DNA from: Adiantum capillus-veneris
Taxonomy: Eukaryota > Streptophyta > Polypodiopsida > Polypodiales > Pteridaceae
Assembly: GCA_014529385.2 (NCBI GenBank)
Contig: CM043949.1
Span: forward strand, 112,470,477 to 112,534,476
DNA length: 64,000 nucleotides
Direction: 5' to 3'
Shown: positions 45,376-56,130 of the stretch, in pieces
Layout of the letters: each line of letters starts with the position of its first letter
Position numbering within the stretch: the stretch's first letter is position 1
The notes under the pieces: generated by a model
What the model saw: only the letters and a program-made list of their open reading frames with translations
Told to the model about the DNA's origin: nothing
Databases searched by the model: none
Translations under genes and position numbers: made by a program

Positions 45376-47813
45376 CCCAATTGCCCCCAAAGATTATTCC
45401 AATCCTATTGGATGACCATAGAGGTGGACTGAAAGGCCCCTGGTGGGATTTCCTTAAGAATGAGCGTCCCAAACTCCCATTAAATAGCCCCTTGGGCCTC
45501 ATTCCCTATCCACACTTGCAGCCAGCCCCTTGGGCCTGGTCCTTGACCACCGGGCATTGCCCTTGGCATGACATTACTCCCCCCTTGGAGAAGCGTTTTT
45601 GTCCTCGAAAACAAGAGTGATAATACAGTAATGTTTTCCATAGTGGCATCCATCATGGATCCAGTTGGTTGGTTGATCGGAACACAATTCAACAAGAGGT
45701 TCAATGAAACCAAGAGGAACATCTTGATTTTCCACATTGTTGTCCATTTGCAACTATCTTGGGTTGCCGATTCCTATGCAATCATAGTGTGTAGACTCCA
45801 TTTAGAACGCACATGAGTATGCTAAACGAGTTATCACACAAAGGTGTACCCAAAAGAGTACCTCGTGTTACTTTCCATGAAAGTAACTTGCTAACATAAC
45901 TTATAAGCCAAGTGTAAGTCCTTGACTTGTTCTCAAATTTCATCAGTAATAAACAACCCCACCATAACTAGTGTTCAAGGTTGAGAACCTGACAAACCTA
46001 GTTACAAAAATGCTTTATCTGATGGTAAGAAAACTCCAAGTAGAGAAATAAATGGTTATATTAATTGGATTTCTTGGTGCTAATGTACGCACTTTGCATA
46101 TCCTTTAGCACAAGATTACACTTTGTAATCTGCCTATCCCCTTGGATAACGAATAGTACGGAGGTGTGTTTCTCCCACGGTTTACGGATAGTCGTCCTAG
46201 ATGACTAATAAACAGGGATCACAATATCGTACAACATTGCTGAGGAATCAACAATGTCCTGAATAACCATCATGCTTAACTTGGAAAGATCCACAAGCAC
46301 CCAAACCGAGCCATGACCTCTATTGGTGAGTGGGAGACCCAAAAGTAATCTCATAGAGATACTGCACATAGAGTGCAAAATGATTCATAAGCAACAACTT
46401 GAGGAATATGCATGTTGTTCCAAATCAGCCTTTGCTAAACACTAGGGCCCATAACACCTAGTGTGCATGCATTTAGCAAAAAACAGATCCGAACCTATAT
46501 ATTCATAATCGTCCTTGCCTATACTTATGGTGAATATGGTGCTCCTTGCACACATTAAAAAGGAATGTAGATAGTTTTGAAAAGAAACTAAATACTTTCA
46601 GCTGCAATTATTTGCAAGCTGTGCTGAAAGGTTTGAACCATAATAGAAGGTGAGACAATAATCACTTCTAGGTATAAACAATGAAACCTTTTCATTAACA
46701 ACTCATAGCCTTGCTATATGCATAAACAACCATCTGTAATATTGTTTAGCTGCACTTGTACCTTAACAAGGCATTCCAAGTATCTGACAATTTTTGGCCA
46801 CCAAAATTGCTCTTGATATGTCGTGCTAAAAATGGTTTAGAACACAGATTTGACCAGCACCTAAGGACTTTGTCATGACACATAATTGAAATAGTGGGTG
46901 CCAGTGTCAATCCCAAAGACTCATATTCTCCACATGTGAGATATTTCTCATGTAAGAGTGTCTGAAAAAACATCCTTCAAGTACGAGATGCACTTGTGCG
47001 TGGAGATAACTGCAAACACTCTACGACGGGAGTGAGAGGGACCCTCATTAGTCGTGCTCCACACTGGCTAAATTGAACTCCTTGATTTCCTAGACCATGG
47101 TGCATCCCATGTGACAATATGTACCAAATAAACCCTACAAGTGGGTCTATAACTGCATAATGCAAATAATGTATGTTGGACACTATGGCCCAAAATACTT
47201 TGTTCTGACGTGCCCTTGGCATGTCTCTGAAACATTATATCAATAGATGCGTTCCTAAGGTGTGAACTTAAAGTTCACTTACCCATATTCAAATGCAACA
47301 TTGCAATGGAAACCCTGGGTGTTGCCTTGGCAATCCAAACTTGTGGTTAGAATCTCATTAGTTAAACCCCTTGGGCGTGTCCTATGTGAGAACCTGTGCA
47401 AGTAGCAGTTAACGGTAACTAACCTAGTCGACCGTGTACTGAAATGATTGGAGTTGTCCACTACCCCATGGTAGATTGCGGATGTCTTTCCTTGAAAGTA
47501 CCACTGTGATAGATCAAAATGTGATCCTGAATGGCAAGGGAGTGCTTTAGTAATCACTCGCTAGGTCTTACACACAAGTGGAAAGTGTAGCTCGTATGGA
47601 TAACCATGCTGTCCTAACTATTTGTTGCATCTAAACTCCATGAGATAGATCAACTGATGTGAGTTTGAAATTATCAGGAACTCAACTTGAGCATCCTATA
47701 AAAACATGTAGGGCAAAAATGAACGCCAAAACATTGTTAATGGCACGACTCTTGCTTGGACGTTAATAGCGATGGGTACTCCTCTGGATAGATTTGTTCG
47801 ATCTTGAGAACAA
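45376..47813 (-). mobile_element. Decayed Gypsy element (chromovirus-like), minus strand
   Basis: Minus-strand translation near 45575-45620 gives VFEDKNASPRGE-stop, the common C-terminus of plant Gypsy/chromovirus polyproteins, followed downstream by the usual CHAK spacer. Further upstream (about 46090-46370) are fragments of an integrase core: LPLTNRGHGSVWVLVD then LSKLSMM. At about 46735-46810 FWWPKIVRYLECLVK resembles the integrase zinc-finger border. Many stops and frameshifts; no LTR pair found. The Copia element at 39830-45370 sits at its 3' side. The 47.0-47.8 kb part is assigned only by position. Confidence 0.62.
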
Positions 47814-48767
47814 TGTTGACCGCTGGGTCAACAACACAACATAACTCAAGTTTCGTACCAAAGTCTTATCTTTTGCGAGTTATGAAATGCTGCGGATTAT
47901 GGCTATAAACGTCATTTGTAATGGGTAGTTATTCTAGTTTCAGAAGCCGGGGTGCAATGGCACTTCCAGATTGTAAATACAAAGCCATTTGACCCTTTCA
48001 ACCCCATTTTTGGTTAAACCTAAGGTAGCCTTAGTATATAAGGTACCTAGGTCATTTTGTAAGGAAGACTTTTATCATAATCAAAACTTAGCGCTGCCGT
48101 CTACTGTGTGTGAGAGAGAAAGAGAGTGAGCATGAGCTTTATCCTCTCGCTACTCGTGGCTCGCTCAACACATTGGAGATCCGACTGCACCATTGTTGTA
48201 GGCTCGAGGAGAGCTACGCGACAACGCCAAGCATTCCATGCGAGACGAAGCGCACACGCCGACGCATCTACGAGCTATTTGTGGCCGTAAGTGTATCAAA
48301 CGATGTCTGTTTTCTACGTGCTAGTAGTCAATAGAATCGTGGCGACCTAAGCTACGCATAGGTACTCATAAATTTCAGTTTCGGGCACTTTCAAAATTCA
48401 GCTCTGTCATCCTACGCGTTTTCCGCAGATGGGTTTTGAGTGAGGGTTTTGAGTGTAGAAGGGGGACAGGTGTATCCTAGTGAGGGGATGGTGTTCCTTA
48501 AGTTTCGTACGAATCTGGCATGATTAGGTGAGTTACCTTCCGTATGTGTGTATGTGGCTAGGTGGTGTAGTTGAGAGCAGTGAGGTTCTTGATTGTGGTT
48601 TAGTTGGCCTTCCAGAGTGTTGTATGTGTAGGATGGTCTCAGCCTGACAAGCTTAAGAGATTTCCTCCGTGTGCCTATCGTGTCATCTGTGTCCTCGGTT
48701 GACATTATGTTGATCTAGGTAGTGTTTGCATGCACTTCATGGGTGTGTGAGTCGCTCCCGTCCAACA
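47814..48767 (+). repeat. Putative 5' LTR of element G2
   Basis: Defined by TGTTGACCG at the start, CCAACA directly before the primer site, and a TATATAAG box at 48036-48043. The first 36 bp recur at 57797-57832. About 954 bp; no full partner in the window. Confidence 0.65.
48036..48043 (+). promoter_or_regulatory. TATA box in G2 5' LTR
   Basis: TATATAAG in AT-rich context within the putative LTR; likely start of element transcription lies shortly downstream. Confidence 0.45.
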
Positions 48768-48768
48768 T

Positions 48769-48786
48769 TGGCGCCGCTGCCGGGGA
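48769..48786 (+). other. Gypsy-type primer-binding site of G2
   Basis: TGGCGCCGCTGCCGGGGA directly after the LTR. This sequence type is the common primer site of plant Gypsy elements; the tRNA was not assigned here. Confidence 0.88.
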
Positions 48787-49311
48787 CACAAGGACCTAAG
48801 TAGGTTTCCTACTAACACTCGTGTGATGGTTGCTTGATTTAGTTTCGGCTAAAGAAAGCGTTTTTCTTAAGTGGATCCGGAAGAGGATATTCCGTGATCA
48901 AGTTGATAGCCAGGAAGCGTGTGTCTTGCCGAGGATCTGCGACTAGATAGGTTTAGTTAGGATCTGTGGATTAGAGTAGTTGTTGGTGGTCGAGTGATTT
49001 GTGAGGTGATAAAAGTGTTTACTAGTCCGTGTGTGGCAGTGAAGCATTTTTCTACTCATAGGTGCAAAACCCCATATGATTTGTAGGAGTAGCTTTAGGT
49101 AAGTGATCCGATTCTGATCTAGAGCTATTCAGCACTGAATTATTTGCTAAAGTGCTTGATTGCATTTGAAATCACGAAAAAGTGTGCTTTTGAGGGTAAA
49201 AATGCATTAAACAAGCTTTTGTGGATATTTTTGTATGACTGACTGATGCTGTGCATATAAAAGAGCATGTGCAAGGGTTCTGTGAAGAAAACCTGCAATT
49301 CTGTAAACATA

Positions 49312-51030
49312 GACATCCTACGCATAGGATGTCTCAAGGGGGTTCTGGAGACCAAATTTGAAAATTCTGACTGCACGAGTGGGTTCAGAGGGTAGGTTTT
49401 ACCCTAGTAACATATTGACTCGGGTGTTTTTCCCTATTTTTGTTGACCAAAAGCCAAAAGGCGGAGTAAGAAAACGTAAAATTTCAGCAAAGGCTTAATT
49501 GAGTGATTTTTTCATGTTTTTGCAATTGTGAAGCATACTTGCACTTGCTAAGAGCATAAGGAAGCATCAGGGACACTTCAGTTTGAAAAAATAAGCAGTA
49601 GACATCCTACGCGTAGGATATCTTACATGGTGATCTCGGCACTTTTTGGAAAATCTGAGGTTACCAGTGTGTTCAGAAGGTAGGTTTTACCCTAGTTTCA
49701 CCTGGAAAGTGGAAATTTGACCAAATTTTGACAGATCAAAGCCAAAAGACGAGAATTGCCAAACATCCTACCAAAATTGTGTCCAAGGCATAATTTTTGG
49801 GACCAAACCATAGGGTGACTACAAAGGCATGTTCTAAATGTTGTATTGAGTGCATGTGATAAATTTCATCTCATTTGGATCAGTGAAAGTGAAGATTGAA
49901 CAGACTTTAGCACTTCTGACTGGAAAAAGGCAAGAATAGCTAGTTTTGGGGTCTTTTGACATCCAAATTAAAATCTAAGCATAGCATTGGGTTACTAACA
50001 TCAAGGGGAAGCTGTGGGACAAGTCTCGGGTCAAACATGCCAAAAAGACATCCTACGCGTAGGATATCGTATGTGTGATTTTGGACTCTAAACAAAATTC
50101 TGAGCATACCACAGTGATCAGCACCTTAAGGAGAGTCTGTGGTTCAAATTTGGGGCAATTCTGAGTAGTTAGACATCCTACGCGTATGATGTCTAAGGCA
50201 TGATCTAGAGGCCAAATTCAAACTGTGGACATAGCAGGGTGTTGTATAGCCTTAGGCAAGCCTCCTAGGCAAATTTGGTCCAATTTGGAGCTGATTTGAC
50301 TTAGGAATTCATCAGAACAGACATCAGGCTTTTGGAACAGATTCTTGATTATTTGACCAACCTATAGGTGTCAGAATCAAAAAGTAAAAATAGCTGTGAG
50401 TTTAGCACATCAAGGGGAAGCTACAGTGCAAGTTTGAGCTGAAACAGAGCAAAAAAACATCCTACGCGTAGGATGTCTCCAGGGTCATAATGTGGTTAAA
50501 ATTCTACTTTGGCCATATAGGGAGGTTCTAAGTGTCTCAAGGATTCCAAAACTTTTTTCAAAAGTGAATTTGGACCTTGTTTGACCTATTTACCAAGTAA
50601 AGACAAGAATTGTCAGACATCCTACTCTTGGAGTGCACTAGAAGCTCTTGCAGCCTAAATCTTGACCTATTGGCATCCAAATTCAATTTTGAGTATACCA
50701 TTGGGTTGCTGAGCACTAGGAGAGTCTTGGGATCAAGTTTGGACAAAATCTGAGCAGTTAGACATTCTACGTGTAGGATGTCTCAGCTTGATTTAGGACT
50801 CCAAACCAACCTATGAGCACACCACTGTGATCAACACATCAAGGAGAAGCTGGGGTGAAAATTTCAAGTCATTCTGAGCAAAAAGACATCCTACGCGTAG
50901 AATGTCTCAAGGCCATTTTTAGGTTCAAATGAAATTCTGAGCATACCATTGTGTTGCTAGACTTAAGGGGAGTCTCTGGACCAAATTTTGTTAAATTCTG
51001 AGCATATAGACAACCTACGCGTAGGATGTC
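49312..51030. repeat. Array of ACGCGT-centred palindromes in the G2 leader
   Basis: Nine copies of a 22 bp palindrome (half-site GACATCCTACG and its inverse) start at 49312, 49601, 50047, 50172, 50456, 50616 (degenerate), 50761, 50885 and 51009. Spacings of 124-160 bp, or about 2-3 times that, show a degenerate tandem unit. Unit sequence between palindromes includes words such as TTCTGAGCATACCA, CAAGGGGAAGC and ATTTTGAC-like segments. A half-site (CATCCTACGCGT) lies at 48408-48419 within the LTR. The array ends about 200 bp before the gag ATG. Confidence 0.93.
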
Positions 51031-51242
51031 TCTAGGCCGTTTAGTTCAACTTTGAAAAAAACGTCGTTTGAGGCCTCAAAATACATCCGCAAGTTAGGGG
51101 TGTCTAAAAGCGACAATTTGCGAGAATTGTGACGAAACGGTTGCGGTTTTGGACATAGTTTTGACTTTTTCCTAACCAAAGCACTTGAACACAGTGGACT
51201 AAGTCTACTTGAACCAAGCAAAAGCTCTTAAGTCCAGAAATC

Positions 51243-54200
51243 ATGTCTACCCTAGATTCAAACGCAGCTTACACAAGCTTGGAGATCTCGACGATAGAGG
51301 AATATCCTCCCACAATGGATCTTCCAAACTTGCAATTGATAAAGACCCATCTTGTTGAGAGAGTTTGGATGATTGGTCATGAGAGTGAAGGAATATATAG
51401 ATACATTGACGACAATGAGGTCAATCTTTATAGGTGCTCAGATCCATACCTAGAAGAGATAACGGATTACAAGCTCTTATATGTCTACACATATGGAGTC
51501 GACTGTCAATGGAGATCTATAGTTGTCGACAAGTATGGACGAGAATACAGAGTTGTAGAAAGCACAAATCCACAGACTGTACTAGAAAGAGGTGGATATT
51601 TGGTCAACAAAGGACCACAAATGCCTCCACCAAACACGAGAATTCCTATAGGAATTCCAAGAAGAGAGCCACCATGATTCCCTTCAAGAGCGATAACGAG
51701 AGAAGGATTGGGAGAGTCTCTGGTTAGACTTGTAGACAATCGACGAGTTAGACCATCCCAAGTCCAGAAATGGGTAAACAGAAAATACTCCGGAGATAAA
51801 GATCCGAGAGATCACGTAGCGGCTTTTAGAAGAGTGATTAGAGCAGAGGAAGTTTCAGATTTTGCGACACAGTTTGCGGGATTTGGATTGACTCTAGAAG
51901 ATGATGCAGCTACATGGTTCGACTCGGTGGAAAAATGGGATTTTGAGACCCTAGATGAGCTGTTTGAGGAGTTTATTGAAGAATTCTCGCCAAAAGGCAT
52001 TGCTCACAACACGGTCTTGCAAATCCATAGATTCAAACAGAAAGAGAATGAATCAGTACGCAAAGCATCATTACGGCTCAAGAGATATGTTAAGCTCTGT
52101 CCGAGAGCGGAATTACCTACGCAAGCACGACTGATGCTGATCTTTATCCAGGGAATGAGACATGCGGGCCTTCAGAAGGATCTGCATATGATAAGGAGGA
52201 TGACGCTAAACGAGTTGATCAAAGAAGCTCTTTATCTCGTGGATAACTGTGAGGCATACAAAGAAAAGGACTTAAAGAGTCAAGGAGATGACACATCCTC
52301 TCAGCATAGTGTTTCACAGATAAGTGAGTCCATTGCCAAGCCAACGGCACCTATTGATCAAGAAAATCTTATCGACGACTTGGTCAAGAGGTTGATTCCT
52401 CTTGTAAGGTCTGATTCGGGAGAGCCGAAGTGGTGTGAAATTGAGAGAAAATGGACGAAACATACGGGGAAAGAGTGCTATTATAGCATGGAAAATGCTA
52501 GGGAGAGGTATGTACAACCTGTTCTAGAAGCACCTACTCCACCTAGATACATTACGGGGAATGCGCCAGGACCAGTAGGAGTTTTAAGGCCATAGATTGT
52601 CTTAGGACAACAACCTCCGTTGCCAGGTGCTAGAATGCCGGTAGACATGAGATACATGCCAATGATGGAAGCATCAAATAAACCAACGCCAGTACCAGCT
52701 ACAATGTGGTATAGCAACCAAAGTGGGTACTACCCTTCGGAGCAACAAAATGTGAGAGAAACACATGGAGTGGTGAGGCTGGTACAACCTCCACCTCCTG
52801 GGTTTCAGTCGAAAGAAAGAAGGTATGAAATGGACAAAATGACATTGCGATTCATTGAAAATAGCGGCTTATCTAGGTCAAAGCTTGCTTATAGCCAAGA
52901 GGAAATGCTAAAAGAATCTCCTCAACCAGAGATAGATTGTCACAAAAGTCGTAACAACCACTTGGTCAAACAATGTCCTCATACGGAGATCACTGAAGTA
53001 AATGCCTATTGTCTTGAGTGTGGCATCACTCACTTGATCCCCGATTGCCCGAAAAACCCAAACCAAATCAAGAAAATCATGACAAATGTATTAGGGATTG
53101 TTCAGCCCCCTAGTAGCTCAAAAAATGAAAATGTTGTACCAGTTCAAGTAGTTACGAGAGCACAAGCTCAAAAGAAAGCTGATGAGAATCCAGAGACAAA
53201 GAACAAGGAAAGTGACACGAGTCCAAAGACAGATGATGGACCAAAGACAGATGCACCTAGTCAGAAAACCAAGAGCAAACAAAATAGTTGGAAAGCTAGA
53301 AAGACTAGGATGAAAGCACGCAGGGAACGAGAGAAAAAATCCCTACGTGAGAAGCTTTCGGAAGCTGAGGAGAAGATAAAACAACATGAGGAAAAGGAGG
53401 CACCTTCTCTTACACATATGGTTAAACCTCTAGAAGAACCATCCACGAATGAAAAGCCGAGAAGTGCTAGTTTAGGAGGATCTGTGTTGGCAGAGAAGGT
53501 TAATGAGACATTAGATGCCCTCTTGAAAGCCTATGATGAAAGGCTCAAAAACAACCAAACCCAAGAACACAGGTGGATGACATATCCCTATGCGGAACTA
53601 GAAAAGCAAAGGTTTGAAATGTGCAAGAAAATGATTCAAACAGCCCAAGCTTTACTAGAACCACCAGTTGAAAAACCTGAGGATGTGATCCGTGTCATGC
53701 CTACACAAGTCATCCCACCAAAACAGGAACTAAAAGAGCCAGACTCTAGTCATGAGCACATACCAAACCTCAAAGACCCAGCATTAGAACCAGGGATAGT
53801 ACTGAATACCAAGGATAAATCTTCCGAGGGATTTCACCAAGCTATACCTGAGGATTGTAAAGAGATAGATGGTCTTGACGAATTGTGGAAACAAGTCAGA
53901 GAGGCCAATGAATTCGATGACCTAAGAAGACAAGTAGACAAGACTGGTGATGAACGAGGAGTGTTTCTACCACCAATAGAGGAATTTGAGACTAGATCTC
54001 AAATGAGTCTAGGCGTGCGATCGTATTGGGGCCACAAAGGATCTGTACAATCTATGGATAGTCAACCCCATTCGCTAAGAACACTACCGTCCTACATGGG
54101 AGAGTACGAGACCAAGTCAGATGTGGTTGCAGTCCCATCACAGAGACTCTCTCCCAACAAGGCCATCGATTCAAAGGGGCTAGTAGATATTCTATCTACC

Positions 54201-54293
54201 CCAGTCACCTGTACAATAATGTTAGTTGAGTTGCTCAGAATAAGACCAAACATGTGGGCTAATGTGGGTAAATGTCAGAGAAATTTGGTGTAA
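51243..54293 (+). pseudogene. G2 gag, interrupted by two stops
   Basis: One frame from the ATG at 51243 to 54293 with in-frame TGA at 51675-51677 and TAG at 52593-52595. The N-terminal 144 residues are unrecognised. The core has the retrotransposon gag pattern (KYSGDKDPRDHVAAFRRVI, then ATWFDSV, FEEFIEEFSP, and an SVRKASLRLKRY segment). After it come Cys/His motifs (DCHKSRNNHLVKQCP and CLECGITHLIPDCP), a Lys/Glu-rich coiled-coil-like stretch (about 53280-53400) and a long acidic linker. Ends just inside the protease frame, which starts 1 frame back with 22 bp overlap, as in programmed -1 frameshifting, or by chance. Confidence 0.85.
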
Positions 54294-54973
54294 AAACCCC
54301 AATGACTCAAATCGAGGAAGGCATCAAAGAGCTTGAAATGCCTCAACTAAATACTAGGCCAGTGCCATTAAACAAGGTAGGCAAGTATTACAAGGGAGAA
54401 GAGGGAAACACCACCCTTCCTGTGGAATTCAATAATGTAAAAACCATGGCAATCCTTGACAGTGGAGCTGGTGTGGCCATTGCAACCAAAGAGGTTTGGA
54501 AAAAATGGGGAAAACTTGCCTTGATATCCACACGAATGACCCTGCAACTTGCAGACGAACACAAGGAAAAGCCCCTAGGACTGCTGGAAAAAATACTTGT
54601 TACTTCTTGTGGCATTGAATATGAACACACTTTTGCTGTTGTTGACTTTGGCAAGAGGAACAACTATGACATCATTCTGGGAAGACCATTCATGCGACAA
54701 TTGAAAATGGTCCAAGATTGGGGTTATGACCATATATACCTGAGACATATGGAAACCATAACAAAGATAAACTTGAGTGACCATAGCTATAGGGATGTGA
54801 CGAGAACACCGGTTGAGGAGTTTGATTCCGCCACAGTAGCAGGATCAGAACTTCCAGCTTGGTTAGGTAAGCCTAAAGAACTGTGGATGTGTGGAGCTTC
54901 ACAATGTGGTAGCTTGAAACGTGAGGAATGTATCCTAGAGCGGGTTATAGAGGATATGGACTATATCCCATAA
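54272..54973 (+). pseudogene. G2 retropepsin-like protease
   Basis: Aspartic protease domain of a retroelement: active site MAILDSGAGVAIATKEVW with the catalytic Asp intact and second signature IILGRPFMRQLKMVQDWG. An in-frame TAA at 54971-54973 ends it, after which the same frame continues (PFPEEELEPFGWEHILATLD...), so the stop is probably a mutation. In G1 the homologous domain has lost its Asp. Would process the element polyprotein if made. Confidence 0.85.
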
Positions 54974-56080
54974 CCATTTCCTGAAGAAGAGTTAGAGCCT
55001 TTTGGATGGGAACACATCTTGGCTACTCTGGACGTGTGCGCCATGGAGGATGCTCCCACAACAAAGTTTTGTGATGAAAATGGCTATGATGTCGTTCCTT
55101 ATTTTGCAGTGAGTGTAATCCAGGAAAATGAAGAGAACCAGACATCAACAAGCTCTCGAAATAAGGAGAAAACAAAGAAATGTGGAGAATCAAAAGATGA
55201 AGAAGACGACGAGTTCTATGACTCTGTAGAACACTTCGAGCTTCAAGAAGATCAACGACCCGGGAATCAATGTCATCGCTACATGAATAAAGTGCATCTA
55301 AAGTGGATTCCAAAGTCCTCGGTGAAGACACAGCCACCACAAGCATCCTCATACATGCTCCTAATAAGGATGCAAAGACTCAGCTAGGAGGAATACGACT
55401 AGAGCAACGAGCTAACAATGCTCTAATCAATGGGCTAGAAAAGTCCTCCAAGAAACTACCACCCACGAGCAAACAGACAGTAACTTTCCACTACCAGCCA
55501 AAAAATCAAGGGAAAGTACAAGAAGTCAACCTCGCTGAGGATAGTAGCGATAGTGATGAATCTTACGACATCCCCTATCATCAACTCAGGTCATCACTAT
55601 CACCAACCCCTTCAACAACAACCATGACAGGTCAAAAGAACAGGACAACAAGTCAAAGCCAAAAAGCTCGACAAATCTGGATACCAAAAAGCCAGATCGG
55701 CCAAAAACAAATATGGATCAAGAAGACAAAGATCTCTAATGAAAAATCACAAGATCCAACACCAAAACAAAAACAAGGAAAGCGTGCACGAACGGGTAAG
55801 AATATCATAAAGTTGCAAGCTTTCACAACTCAGGTTTGGACTCCAACGAAGTTGATTCAAGCACAAAAAACTCAGGAATTCCTTTGGATTCCAAAACAAC
55901 CACAGTATCAACTTTCAAAGCCTAAATCCCGTCACCAACCAAGCGTACAAGGGCTGAAGCAAAGACCATTGTTGACTCACACAACAAAAAGGTGGATCCC
56001 AAAGAAGTCTCTTCAAACACACACGAAGCACGGGAAAATATGGGTTCCCAAACGAGAGCAACAACAAAACAACCAATAAA
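54974..56080 (+). pseudogene. G2 tail region with W-[IV]-P-K repeats
   Basis: Two overlapping frames (54974-55387 and 55303-56079) joined by a frameshift near 55310. Contains LKWIPKSS, IWIPKSQ, IWIKKTK, VWTPTKL, FLWIPKQ, RWIPKKS, IWVPKRE, and KKWVPNK just beyond. The tail is highly basic and Gln/Lys/Thr-rich without other domains. The repeat motif is shared with G1 after integrase, but here it follows the protease directly. Function unknown. Confidence 0.7.
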
Positions 56081-56130
56081 CGCAAAGAAATGGGTCCCAA
56101 ATAAGAACAACAAAACTGTTGTAAGTGCAT

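Larger units (their letters stand above)
47814..56130 (+). mobile_element. Gypsy-type element G2, no RT or integrase
   Basis: 5' LTR 47814-48767 (TGTTGACC...CCAACA), Gypsy-type primer site at 48769, a 2.5 kb leader full of a palindromic repeat, then gag (51243-54293), protease (54272-54973) and a W-[IV]-P-K repeat region (to about 56100). No RT, RNase H or integrase motif occurs between protease and tail, unlike G1. The 3' LTR is not intact: only a 36 bp match to the LTR start is found, at 57797-57832. The right limit is therefore approximate. Several in-frame stops; depends on, or descended from, an autonomous relative. Confidence 0.78.

Noticed and set aside
49312-51030. CRISPR-like array
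   Set aside because: Repeats are palindromic and regularly recurring, but the spacers are 100+ bp, degenerate and related to each other, and the context is a plant retroelement leader.
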